A DNA stretch of 64,000 nt, from assembly GCF_023101145.1 (NCBI RefSeq), contig NZ_CP073714.1, positions 4,774,001 through 4,838,000 on the forward strand, in the 5' to 3' direction. The DNA is from Paenibacillus pabuli. Its GTDB lineage: Bacteria; Bacillota; Bacilli; Paenibacillales; Paenibacillaceae. Both the position numbers and the translations under genes were made by a program. Positions 31,551 to 39,795 of this stretch are shown in pieces. The stretch's first letter is position 1; each line of letters opens with the position of its first letter. The notes below the pieces were generated by a model. The model was not told the DNA's origin, searched no databases, and saw only the letters and a program-made list of their open reading frames with translations.

Positions 31551-33500
31551 TTACACCATCATTTTGCGTAGTGAAGATATATATCTTGAACGAATGACGA
31601 AGAAATAGAAGGTCTGTGCAAGCAGAAATGCACCAAATACGGTTAATACCGGAACAGTATAATTGGTAATGCCGAATTCAGTCAAAAACGGCTTAACAAC
31701 GACGAGCGTTTCAACAATGGAGATCAGGATTGGGAAGAAAAAGAGAACCGCAATCTGAATTGTGGATGATCGTTTCATCTCCTGAAAACTGAGACCCATT
31801 TTGGACAAGGAATGCACCATTTTCCCATCTGCCTCCAAATCCGTGTGCAGTCTGAAGTACAGAAAACTGGCTGAAGAGATCGAGAAGATCAATCCAATGA
31901 AAATGCCCAAAAAGGTAAAGAGCGCTGTCGTCTGTCTGAATTCTTCGAAGTCAGCATATCGTGTTGTGAAAAAGCCGGAAAAGTCTTTATTGTTAGAGTT
32001 ATTTCTAATGATCTCATCCATGCCCTCCAGCCGATCGCTTACCATCACTTCGGATGATTGCCGATCCGGCACCGACTCCCCCCATGAAGGGATATGATAA
32101 AGATATTTACCGGAAATAGCATCTTTGTCCAATTGTCCGGCAAGAGCCTTAAACTCTTCATCACTTACAATAACCAGGGCTGATGTATACAGAAGCCCGT
32201 TGAATTCCGGTTCATTTTCAATATATTTAATATCGAGTGTAACAGACCCTGAATTCATAGCCAGCGTTAACTGATCCCCCTTGGCATAAGCACGAAATCT
32301 TTCCTGACGAAGCGGCTTCTCTACATTGCGTGAATCAACGAATATGCCGGTGTGGGATGCGAGCGTATAAGTAGGTTTGTTTTGGATTACGTTAAACTGG
32401 TTGAAATCACTTAGAGACATCACACTGATGCCGCTATCCTCCGTACTTGTCCAAAAATATTCCAGATAAACATTCTGATATTGAAGACCCGCAGCATCAA
32501 GAACCTCATTGACGGGTGCCATGTTGGGCTCTTCCGATGCACTGTACACGTTATAACGAATTGGAAAATGATTGTCCTTAAACACTTGTCGATTCTGTTG
32601 ATCCAGCGACAAAATGACCACTGCACTCATGGAAGCAATCGCAATAACCACTGTCACCATAAACAGCATGCGTGCGTTATCTTTTATTTTGTAACTCATC
32701 TCGGAAATCCATAGTAAGCGTGTACCATGCCACACCCGTTTGCGGTTACGTTTTAACAGACGAATGGCCAGCACGGAAAGCTGCGAGTAGAAAAAATACG
32801 TACCTGCAATGCCTGTCACAGCAGCGATCAGAATACGCTCACTCGACAAACTGCCGTAAAGTGAAATGAATCCCGTAGCCAGAAACGCAAGCCCGAGAAT
32901 AGAGAATATCCATGATGCTTTTGGCTCTTTTTTGGGTTTGCTCGAACCCGTTAGCAGCTCCAATGCTCGCTTATTTCCGATAAAAACCAATGTAAACAGG
33001 GAAATACAAAAGAACAGTACGAAAAAAGCAATTACCGTAATCAACATGGCCTTCAAAGGAAAATAAAAAGGCAGATCGTCCATACCGATAAATCGGGTGG
33101 TTAACATCAGGAACAGCTTGGACAATAACATGCCCCCGCCTATCCCGGCTATAATGGAAAGAAATCCGATAAACATATTTTCCAGAATGACCAGTCTTCG
33201 AATCTGTCCCGGCTCCGCGCCCAAAATGGTTAGAATACCGAATTCCTTGTTCCGTGATTTCAGAAATGCACTAATGGAATACATAACGAAGAAGATCGCG
33301 AAAACATATACGATGACGGAGGCAACCTGCATTCCCGCTGCTGTAGTCTTGCCAATCGGCAATTTCTCAACAAACGGATGATAGATAAACATCGCATACG
33401 CGAAGAATATCATGACCATAAATGCACTGCTTAGGAAAAAGGCGATGTACGCTCGCCCGTTTCGGCGAATGTTGTTAAAGGCGAACTGAGGAAAGCTCAT
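31551..33500 (-). CDS. BceB-type ABC transporter permease (FtsX domain)
   Basis: A permease of 649 residues, the usual BceB size, with about ten membrane helices and a large extracellular domain (~residues 290-520) between helices 7 and 8. BceAB-type transporters detect and remove antimicrobial peptides such as bacitracin from their lipid targets and signal to their histidine kinase. ATG 33500 begins MSFPQFAFNNIRRNGRAY, the typical N-terminus, with GGGAGGG upstream. The gene overlaps the 3' end of the ATPase gene by 26 bases. The frame is open much further upstream, but that part is antisense to nothing and reads out-of-frame through the ATPase. Confidence 0.92.
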   Translation of the reverse strand: MSFPQFAFNNIRRNGRAYIAFFLSSAFMVMIFFAYAMFIYHPFVEKLPIGKTTAAGMQVASVIVYVFAIFFVMYSISAFLKSRNKEFGILTILGAEPGQIRRLVILENMFIGFLSIIAGIGGGMLLSKLFLMLTTRFIGMDDLPFYFPLKAMLITVIAFFVLFFCISLFTLVFIGNKRALELLTGSSKPKKEPKASWIFSILGLAFLATGFISLYGSLSSERILIAAVTGIAGTYFFYSQLSVLAIRLLKRNRKRVWHGTRLLWISEMSYKIKDNARMLFMVTVVIAIASMSAVVILSLDQQNRQVFKDNHFPIRYNVYSASEEPNMAPVNEVLDAAGLQYQNVYLEYFWTSTEDSGISVMSLSDFNQFNVIQNKPTYTLASHTGIFVDSRNVEKPLRQERFRAYAKGDQLTLAMNSGSVTLDIKYIENEPEFNGLLYTSALVIVSDEEFKALAGQLDKDAISGKYLYHIPSWGESVPDRQSSEVMVSDRLEGMDEIIRNNSNNKDFSGFFTTRYADFEEFRQTTALFTFLGIFIGLIFSISSASFLYFRLHTDLEADGKMVHSLSKMGLSFQEMKRSSTIQIAVLFFFPILISIVETLVVVKPFLTEFGITNYTVPVLTVFGAFLLAQTFYFFVIRSRYISSLRKMMV

Positions 33501-34245
33501 GCGAATTCCCTCCCCAGAAGGATAATGTATCAATAATCCGTTGAAAGAACGTCTGGCGGTTATCTCCACGATGCACTTCGGCTGCGAGCTTGCCATCCTT
33601 GATAAACACAATCCGATGGCAATAACTTGCGGCAAGCGGATCATGTGTGACCAGCATAATGGTTGTTTTCTCTTGCTGGTTGATCTGTTCAAGCGATTCC
33701 ATTACCGTTTGAGATGAGGTGGAGTCCAATGCACCAGTCGGTTCATCGGCAAGTACAATCGATGGCATATTAATCATGGCTCTGGCAATGGCTGTACGCT
33801 GCCGCTGTCCGCCCGAGATTTCATAAACGCGTTTATCCAGAATGTGATCAATTCCAAGCTGAGTGGTAATCCGACCGAGTCTGCTCTCCATCTCTTTGAA
33901 CTTTACCTTGTCCAGTGTCAACGGAAGAACTATATTTTCAGCAACGGTCAAGGTATCGAGCAGATTAAAATCCTGAAATACAAACCCGAGTTCCCGGCGT
34001 CGAAACATGGCGAGTTCTTTCTTTTTCATATCAAACGGATTCATGCCATTAATCAGCACCTTGCCTGAACTTGGCTCATCAATGGTCGAGACCATATTGA
34101 GCAATGTCGTTTTCCCACTGCCGGATGGTCCCATAATCCCTACAAATTCCCCCTGCTTGATGGTCAGATGAATATCACTAAGGGCCTGAGTCTGTACTTT
34201 GCCCTGATACACTTTGTTTAGTGCCGAAACTTGCAGCATTTCCAT
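33475..34245 (-). CDS. BceA-type ABC transporter ATP-binding protein
   Basis: A 256-residue ATPase. It has Walker A GPSGSGKTTLLN (about residue 41), the signature SGGQRQRTAIARA and Walker B IVLADEPTGALD, followed by the switch His in LVTHD. The MacB/LolD-like subfamily works with FtsX-domain permeases, here the overlapping downstream gene. The ATG at 34245 lies 8 bases after GGAGGGG; an ATG at 34284 is not supported. A perfect inverted repeat about 80 bases upstream is a candidate binding site for the adjacent response regulator. Confidence 0.95.
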   Translation of the reverse strand: MEMLQVSALNKVYQGKVQTQALSDIHLTIKQGEFVGIMGPSGSGKTTLLNMVSTIDEPSSGKVLINGMNPFDMKKKELAMFRRRELGFVFQDFNLLDTLTVAENIVLPLTLDKVKFKEMESRLGRITTQLGIDHILDKRVYEISGGQRQRTAIARAMINMPSIVLADEPTGALDSTSSQTVMESLEQINQQEKTTIMLVTHDPLAASYCHRIVFIKDGKLAAEVHRGDNRQTFFQRIIDTLSFWGGNSHELSSVRL

Positions 34246-34326
34246 AGGTGTTTCCCCTCCAACTAAACTATGCTTTGTTTTCATATCCTTATCCTAAACG
34301 ACCTCCTACAACCCTGCTATCGATTT

Positions 34327-34358
34327 ACCTTAAACTTTCCTTACACAGCGTTTAAGGT
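34327..34358 (-). promoter_or_regulatory. Candidate BceR-type operator
   Basis: A perfect 9-bp inverted repeat, ACCTTAAAC (34327-34335) and GTTTAAGGT (34350-34358), separated by 14 bases. It lies between the kinase gene and the transporter genes, where BceR-like regulators bind to induce the transporter. Confidence 0.6.
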
Positions 34359-34436
34359 TATGTTCTCCCTTCTATGAGGAAATCAGGAATCACCTACATT
34401 CATGAAAAAAGCACCTTGCCCATGAGCAAAGCGCCT

Positions 34437-35429
34437 CTAATTTCGATTCATCCAGCTGAACCGGACCAATGTTCCTTCATCCGGTTTGGAGAACAATTCT
34501 ATCTGGTTACCCAAACGCGCACTGATCTCACGAACCAGATACAATCCCATGCCCGTAGATTCATGATACTGTCTTCCCCGTTCTCCGGTGAAGTAAGGAT
34601 TAAACACACGTTGAATATCTTCAGCCGATATGCCGATACCCTGATCCTGAATATCTAATACGATTCGTTCTTCCTTCATATAGGCAGTAATCGTAACTTT
34701 TTTACCTGCTTTGCTATCCGAGTAATTGACGGCATTGGTCAAAATTTGGGTGAACATGAACCGCAGCCATTTGGAGTCACTGTAGACTCGAAGGTCGCTG
34801 TCCATGTGGATATCAGGCGTAATTCCTCTACGAATAAACAAACGTCGATTCTCAGCTACGCTGCTTCGAACCACCTCGGGTAGAGACAGAAGCTCTACGC
34901 GAAAATCCCCTTCGAACTGTTCCAGACGTGAAGAATGAAGTACCATTTCCAACCCTTTGCGCATTTTATCCAGTTCATCCTGTATGCTGCCTGCTGTTTT
35001 ATCATCATCCACATCTTCCAGGGTCAACTGAATAATGGACAAGGGGGTCTTCATCTGATGAACCCAACGATTCATGAACACAACCTGCTGCTCATTATGA
35101 CTGCGCAATTGACCAATCTCATTCTGACGCTTACGCTCCAATTCGTGCATCAATTCCTGTAATGAATCAGCCAGAGGAGCATTGCCAAGCGATTGAAAAG
35201 GCTCCTGTACCAGCCTTTGTGGCTGCTGCAGCACACGGTAATATGGATGAAGCTGGAAATAACGAGCGGTAAGATACACCATTAATACCACTGTACTCAG
35301 CAACATGCCATAAAGAACAATTCTCATGGGGCGTTCCTCACCTGACAGCCAATATACACATGGGACAAGCAGCATTTGCAGAAGATAAAATCCAATGAGG
35401 GGTCGCTGATCTCTTAAGAACAGTTTCAT
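34437..35429 (-). CDS. BceS-type intramembrane-sensing histidine kinase
   Basis: The 330-residue kinase has two membrane helices in the first ~60 residues with only a short extracellular loop (residues ~30-36), so it has no sensor domain of its own. The phosphoacceptor His is in NRWVHQMKTPLSIIQ (about residue 124). The ATP-binding N, G1 and G2 boxes are in ILTNAVNYS, DQGIGIS and STGMGLYLV. Such kinases sense drug flux through the partner BceAB transporter. The start overlaps the end of the response regulator gene by one base. Confidence 0.93.
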   Translation of the reverse strand: MKLFLRDQRPLIGFYLLQMLLVPCVYWLSGEERPMRIVLYGMLLSTVVLMVYLTARYFQLHPYYRVLQQPQRLVQEPFQSLGNAPLADSLQELMHELERKRQNEIGQLRSHNEQQVVFMNRWVHQMKTPLSIIQLTLEDVDDDKTAGSIQDELDKMRKGLEMVLHSSRLEQFEGDFRVELLSLPEVVRSSVAENRRLFIRRGITPDIHMDSDLRVYSDSKWLRFMFTQILTNAVNYSDSKAGKKVTITAYMKEERIVLDIQDQGIGISAEDIQRVFNPYFTGERGRQYHESTGMGLYLVREISARLGNQIELFSKPDEGTLVRFSWMNRN

Positions 35430-36139
35430 TATCGCTCCTCTTGGGCAGTCGGCTCCAGAGCAAGCAACCGATAACCCGCTCCACGAACGGTTTCCAAAAT
35501 TTCTTCAGCCCCCAGATCCTTCAGCTTACGGCGAACACGTGTAATGTACACATTCAGCGTATTATCATCAATAAAATGCTGATCTTCCCACATCAGTTCG
35601 AGCAAACGTTCCCGCCCAACGACCCGACCTGCCTTGGCCATCAGCGCTTCGACCAACACGGATTCCTTCTGTGTCAGTTCCACGAAACGACCATCGAACT
35701 CGAGTACATATCTTTCAGGGTACAGTAACATAGAGCCATTTTTCACTTTCATTTCTGGTTGTACAGCTGCATACATCCCATATGCCCTACGCAGGTGACT
35801 ACGAACTTTAGCAAGAACGACCTCATACTGGAAAGGCTTCGTAATATAATCATCCGCCCCATGTTCCAGCGCCATAACCTGGTCCATGCCACTGTCACGA
35901 GCCGAAATAAATAAAATAGGGCAGATGGAATGCGAACGGATCTGTCTGCACCAGTAGTAGCCATCAAACTGAGGCAGATTCACATCCATTAATACCAAAT
36001 CCGGGCCGAGCTGCACAAACTCATCCAGTACATGACGGAAATCTGTCACAATCTGCACTTGAAAACCGTTTCGGATCAGATATGCCGCCAGCAGTCCGGC
36101 GAGCTTTGCATCATCTTCAACCAGCAATATTGATTGCAT
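35429..36139 (-). CDS. BceR-type OmpR-family response regulator
   Basis: The product is 236 residues. The receiver domain (1-115) has the acidic pair in LLVEDD, the phosphoacceptor Asp in LVLMDVNLP (about residue 52) and the Lys in ITKPFQ. The C-terminal winged helix contains ELTQKESVLVEALM and LNVYITRVRRKLKDLG. It is the first gene of a regulator-kinase-transporter module and probably activates the transporter operon. The ATG at 36139 lies 6 bases after AGAGGG; a TTG two codons earlier is also in frame. Confidence 0.93.
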   Translation of the reverse strand: MQSILLVEDDAKLAGLLAAYLIRNGFQVQIVTDFRHVLDEFVQLGPDLVLMDVNLPQFDGYYWCRQIRSHSICPILFISARDSGMDQVMALEHGADDYITKPFQYEVVLAKVRSHLRRAYGMYAAVQPEMKVKNGSMLLYPERYVLEFDGRFVELTQKESVLVEALMAKAGRVVGRERLLELMWEDQHFIDDNTLNVYITRVRRKLKDLGAEEILETVRGAGYRLLALEPTAQEER

Positions 36140-36198
36140 TGTCAACCCTCTTTCCGTTCCTAAACATGGCTTCTAACATCTAGTTTACCATTCTAGTC

Positions 36199-36230
36199 AA
36201 AAAAGTGGTGGAAATAAAGAGCTAGACCAC
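36199..36230 (-). terminator. Possible weak terminator
   Basis: A short GTGGT/ACCAC stem (36205-36209 with 36226-36230) overlaps the stop codon of the NAD-kinase-like gene and is followed by six U residues on the minus strand. It is weak and may be leaky into the response-regulator operon. Confidence 0.4.
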
Positions 36231-37325
36231 CAGTCGACCACGTTTCTCTGCCAAGCCAATGGTTGCTTCCACACCAGAATTAAATTCGAGAAAGTCCTGT
36301 TCTACCCCGTCACTGAAAATAACGCCGTCCTCCGGCATCTGGGAAACAATCTGCAAAGGCTGTTTCGGATGAATCTGTCCAAACACCAGATTGGCTGCAG
36401 TCGTCCTGCTGGGGAAAGGTTCACGAACTGTAAAATACAGATAAGGCGCATCCCAGCCAAAGTGATTCATGTCGCTCATACTTCCCTGTGCAGATGCTGT
36501 GGCAGCGATAGGTGCTTCTAAATAACCTTTCCCTCTAGTGTTCGAGTTTAAATGGGAGCTTCTGCTGTCTCTATCGGGGATGAACACTCCACCCGATAGG
36601 ATGTGCTGCCACGCTTCCGAGCCCACGACTCCAGCAGCACCTGCCAGCACACTTTTGAACCAGCCTGTCGATCCCATTCCCGTGGATACAATCACCCCGC
36701 TGGAGGATTGTTGTTCTACCGATGAACCCATCCGAACTTCATAACGAGCAGATACATGCGTCTTTCGGCCAATGAACAGATCGTTGACGCCATACAGATA
36801 CTGCCCATCATTCAGCTCCACTTTGGCCAGTGTCACTTCTTTCAGGGAACGGCGTTTACGAATCACATCAGGTATTATTAAGCTCAAATCCTCCACCGTA
36901 AATGGCAGCAGCACCCCATCCCAACGCATTGGATCAGGATTTACGCCAATAAGCGGCTGCTCGGTTACATACTTGAGTGTATTGGCAACCAGACCGTCCT
37001 GTCCGACGACGACTACAATGTCCTCTGCTCCAAAAATAAAGTTGGGCACATGTTCTCGATCAATCGTCTGAACCCGGCCCAGTTGGCTGAGCTGCTGCTG
37101 GGCCTGCTGCACGGAATGATGATAACGTCTGTCCTCCTCCAGGTAATCACTGAAGTCCGCCCCCAAACGTTCAATATAGAACTGGGCTTGTTGGACCGTA
37201 TTATAACGAACTACCAATTCTTCCAGCCTTGTTCTGCGTTTGACCAGTATCAGTTTGTATTCAGTCATGGGTTCACTTCCCGCAGTGTGTGCAGCTAGAG
37301 TCTGACTTGCCTTCCCAAGTCTCAT
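36222..37325 (-). CDS. NAD-kinase-like protein with altered nucleotide motif
   Basis: The 367-residue product resembles the NAD kinase/diacylglycerol kinase fold from about residue 85. VVVVGQDGLVANTLKYV sits where NAD kinases have the GGDGT motif, PLIGVNPDP follows as in 'G.N.G', YGVNDLFIGRKTHVSARYEV matches the NE/D region, and VIVSTGMGSTGW matches the TPTGSTAY motif. The altered GGDGT (GQDGL) suggests changed or lost catalysis. The ATG at 37325 lies 8 bases after GGGAGG and overlaps the SPFH gene stop by 4 bases (ATGA), so the two are translationally coupled. The substrate is unknown. Confidence 0.8.
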   Translation of the reverse strand: MRLGKASQTLAAHTAGSEPMTEYKLILVKRRTRLEELVVRYNTVQQAQFYIERLGADFSDYLEEDRRYHHSVQQAQQQLSQLGRVQTIDREHVPNFIFGAEDIVVVVGQDGLVANTLKYVTEQPLIGVNPDPMRWDGVLLPFTVEDLSLIIPDVIRKRRSLKEVTLAKVELNDGQYLYGVNDLFIGRKTHVSARYEVRMGSSVEQQSSSGVIVSTGMGSTGWFKSVLAGAAGVVGSEAWQHILSGGVFIPDRDSRSSHLNSNTRGKGYLEAPIAATASAQGSMSDMNHFGWDAPYLYFTVREPFPSRTTAANLVFGQIHPKQPLQIVSQMPEDGVIFSDGVEQDFLEFNSGVEATIGLAEKRGRLVV

Positions 37326-38362
37326 CGTGCTCGACCTCCCTGCTCTCTTGTCGGTGGATTTATCAATCCTTGCAGCAGATCAGGCGAAATGTTAAGCTGT
37401 CCAATTTTCCCGGCATTCTCAGCCAGCTCCTGGAATGCAAGGGCAATCAGTTTATCCGAATTCATACCCATGTTAGCCATCGCCTGCAGCACACTAGGTT
37501 CCACCTTTTGTAACGAGTCCATCACGGCTGCAATTTCATAAGCTTTGGCATCAGCCTCTGCATTCTGATTGGCAATCGTCAATTCAATAAGCTGCTGTTT
37601 CCGTTCCTCCATCGCCGTATTGAATTGCAGCTGTTCCTGCTCCATCTCATTTTGTTTCTGTTTCACTGATCGCTCCGCATGTAATTGCGTTTCTCGAATC
37701 TGCTGTTTCTTTGTCTCCACGGCAATTTCCGTGTTCAGTTCGTTCTCCTTTACTTTTCGCTCCTGTTCAATGGATGCATTCCGACGTACATACAGTGCTT
37801 CGTCGGCCTGGCGTAAGATTTCTTCCCTCGCTTGCGCTTCCAGTGCACGCATGGTCTCTTTATTGGGCAAAATGGCGAGGATGGACAAACTCATCAGCTC
37901 TACGCCCAATTTCTCCAGTTCCTCACTCTGCACCACTTCCCGTTTCATACTGCTGGCCAGCCGTTCACTCGATTGAATGGCTTCCTTCAGTGGCATTTGC
38001 TCCAGATGTTTTTTGGTGAGCACCTTGGCGGTCGTAATCACACGTTGATCCAATTTGCCAGGATCATCAGAGATATATCTGTTTTTGCGCAAATTGTACG
38101 TGTAGTTTAAGCTTTGGGTGATTTTCAAATAATCAACAATGCGATAACTCAGTTGACCCTGAACCGTAACCGTTTGATAATCGGCTGTTATTTCTTCAAA
38201 CATAAAGGGCACATCCACCGAAGATACAGGCAGAACCACCACCGATGTCGTCGGCTCATAATAATAAAAGGATAACCCTACACCTTGACGCTGCACCTGA
38301 CCATTCTTCACTTTCATTACATACTCACTGGGTTGAAACTTCACGAATCGAAATCCAAACAT
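37322..38362 (-). CDS. SPFH/Band-7 domain protein
   Basis: The 346-residue product has an SPFH domain at about residues 5-190 (IVDYLKITQSLNYTYNLRK, LGVELMSLSILAILP). A long charged coiled coil follows (~190-290, rich in Glu, Gln and Arg), then a short helical tail. There is no N-terminal membrane helix, so membrane attachment would be peripheral or through partners. SPFH proteins build ring-like membrane scaffolds. The gene is coupled to the NAD-kinase-like gene, which suggests a joint function. The promoter carries two palindromic sites. Confidence 0.88.
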   Translation of the reverse strand: MFGFRFVKFQPSEYVMKVKNGQVQRQGVGLSFYYYEPTTSVVVLPVSSVDVPFMFEEITADYQTVTVQGQLSYRIVDYLKITQSLNYTYNLRKNRYISDDPGKLDQRVITTAKVLTKKHLEQMPLKEAIQSSERLASSMKREVVQSEELEKLGVELMSLSILAILPNKETMRALEAQAREEILRQADEALYVRRNASIEQERKVKENELNTEIAVETKKQQIRETQLHAERSVKQKQNEMEQEQLQFNTAMEERKQQLIELTIANQNAEADAKAYEIAAVMDSLQKVEPSVLQAMANMGMNSDKLIALAFQELAENAGKIGQLNISPDLLQGLINPPTREQGGRAR

Positions 38363-38383
38363 CGCTCATTCCCCATTTCTTAA

Positions 38384-38443
38384 TATTGTCATTATGATAT
38401 TATCGAAATGATAACAAACGAATTTGATATTGTCAATATGACA
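38384..38443. promoter_or_regulatory. Pair of palindromic operators at the SPFH promoter
   Basis: TATTGTCATTATGATA (38384-38399) and TATTGTCAATATGACA (38428-38443) are 44 bases apart, about four helical turns. The second contains the perfect palindrome TGTCA-N3-TGACA and overlaps the -35 element; the first lies just after the predicted start of transcription. This looks like a repressor pair; the protein is unknown. Confidence 0.6.
38408..38436 (-). promoter_or_regulatory. Sigma-A promoter of the SPFH gene
   Basis: On the minus strand TTGACA (38436-38431) is separated by 17 bases from TATCAT (38413-38408), 46 bases before the start codon. Confidence 0.8.
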
Positions 38444-38479
38444 TTAACAACTTTTTTTTGCTTTTGACATCAATAAAAA

Positions 38480-38512
38480 GACCTACCTTAGGCAAAAGCC
38501 TTGAGATAGGTC
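38480..38512 (-). terminator. Terminator of the siderophore-binding protein gene
   Basis: An imperfect hairpin (GACCTACCTTAGGC with GCCTTGAGATAGGTC) is followed on the minus strand by a U-rich run. It lies about 105 bases after the stop codon. Confidence 0.6.
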
Positions 38513-38618
38513 GATTTTCTATAATTATAGTCAGTAATGACAACTCATTATGGGTTAGGTTATGCGAGGCGCTAGCCTAACATTAGGATTCATCTCGTTG
38601 TTAATCAACGTTAAGCAT

Positions 38619-39641
38619 TTATTTGTTTTGCTCAGCGCTCTTTAAGATCAGATCAACAAACAAATCAATCTGGGCTGTAATGGCGATTGGATCATATCGA
38701 TAGAATGTGTCAAAATCATTCTCGAAGAATCGGTGATTCTTCACCGCATCCAGACCGTTCCACACTTTGGACTGTTTGAATTCCTTCAGTGCTTCACCTT
38801 TTTTCTCAGGATCGTACACCGTCATGAACATATAATCTGTTGCATATTCAGGCAGTACTTCTAGTGATAGCTGCACGGTCTGATTGTCTTTGCTCACCTT
38901 GCTCGGCATTTTCAGCTTCAAAGCGTTGTATACAACTTGTCCGCCCCGGCCTGCGTTGTCGCCAAAGACCCACAGATCTCCTTTGTCCGTCAGTTCGTAT
39001 AACCCAACGGTTGTATTTTCATCCACGATGCCCTTCAGCTTCTCGCGTCCTGCAGCCGCCTTTTTCTCATACTCGGCAATGAACGCCTTCGCCTGTTCCG
39101 GTTGACCGATCAAATCACCAAACAGTTCAACGGTCTTATAGATATCTGTCGCTGTGCCATATGGGATATGTACGGTTGGTGCAATTTTGGACAATTCCTC
39201 GTAGTTATCATCATACATCACAACGATTAAGTCAGGCTGTAATTCCAGCGTCTTCTCCACGTTAACGGGATAGCCCACGTCTGTAGTGTCTTTTAGCTTG
39301 TCCTTAATAAACGGATTATCAAAAGCACTGGGCTCCACACCAATCAGATTACCACCTACAGACAGAATTTCGCCCCCATAGTAATCAGTCACGATGCGTT
39401 TTGGATGCGCAGGAATGGTAATTGTTCCTTTATCCGTCTCATACTCGCGTGTTTCACTATCCGCTGATTCATTCTGATCTGTATCGGTTCCAGTGGATTC
39501 CTGATTCTCAGTTGTCTGTCCTGAACCGCTCCCCGTTTCATCCGTTGTCTTTCCTGCATTTCCGCAGCCCGCAAGAACTAGCGTAAACACAATGAATAAT
39601 GTGCAAATGGAAAAAATTGATTTGGATTTAAACATAAACAT
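38619..39641 (-). CDS. Iron-siderophore ABC transporter substrate-binding lipoprotein
   Basis: A 340-residue lipoprotein. The signal peptide ends in the lipobox LVLAGCG (Cys about residue 26), followed by a ~40-residue Ser/Thr/Glu/Asp linker and a class III periplasmic-binding domain (PKRIVTDYYGGEILSVGG to the C-terminus) with the long inter-lobe helix. It is related to FeuA/FhuD-like proteins that bind ferric catecholate or hydroxamate siderophores. No permease or ATPase gene is nearby, so it must share a transporter encoded elsewhere. A Fur box lies upstream. ATG 39641 or the ATG two codons later (39635, better spaced from GGGGG) may be used. Confidence 0.92.
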   Translation of the reverse strand: MFMFKSKSIFSICTLFIVFTLVLAGCGNAGKTTDETGSGSGQTTENQESTGTDTDQNESADSETREYETDKGTITIPAHPKRIVTDYYGGEILSVGGNLIGVEPSAFDNPFIKDKLKDTTDVGYPVNVEKTLELQPDLIVVMYDDNYEELSKIAPTVHIPYGTATDIYKTVELFGDLIGQPEQAKAFIAEYEKKAAAGREKLKGIVDENTTVGLYELTDKGDLWVFGDNAGRGGQVVYNALKLKMPSKVSKDNQTVQLSLEVLPEYATDYMFMTVYDPEKKGEALKEFKQSKVWNGLDAVKNHRFFENDFDTFYRYDPIAITAQIDLFVDLILKSAEQNK

Positions 39642-39669
39642 GATGCCCCCTATAATTCAATGCTTTTTG

Positions 39670-39690
39670 TGATAATGGTTATCATTATCA
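39670..39690 (-). promoter_or_regulatory. Fur box
   Basis: TGATAATGGTTATCA (39670-39684) differs by one base from the 7-1-7 Fur consensus TGATAATNATTATCA, and continues with a further TTATCA half-site to 39690. It lies just upstream of the siderophore-binding lipoprotein gene. Confidence 0.85.
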
Positions 39691-39750
39691 TTGGAATCAT
39701 AGCAGAAATGGTTACTTACTGTCTACAATTTTAATTGAAATCCATAAACA

Positions 39751-39781
39751 TAGGGATCGAGCCAGAAAGACCCGATCCCTA
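39751..39781 (-). terminator. Hairpin after the galactanase gene
   Basis: TAGGGATCG (39751-39759) pairs with CGATCCCTA (39773-39781), 15 bases after the galactanase stop codon. The U tract is weak. Confidence 0.6.
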
Positions 39782-39795
39782 TATCAGATATACAC

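Noticed and set aside
33501..33692. N-terminal extension of the BceB-type permease
   Set aside because: The extra 64 codons lie over the ATPase gene in another frame. The permease family begins at the ATG at 33500, which has a good ribosome site.
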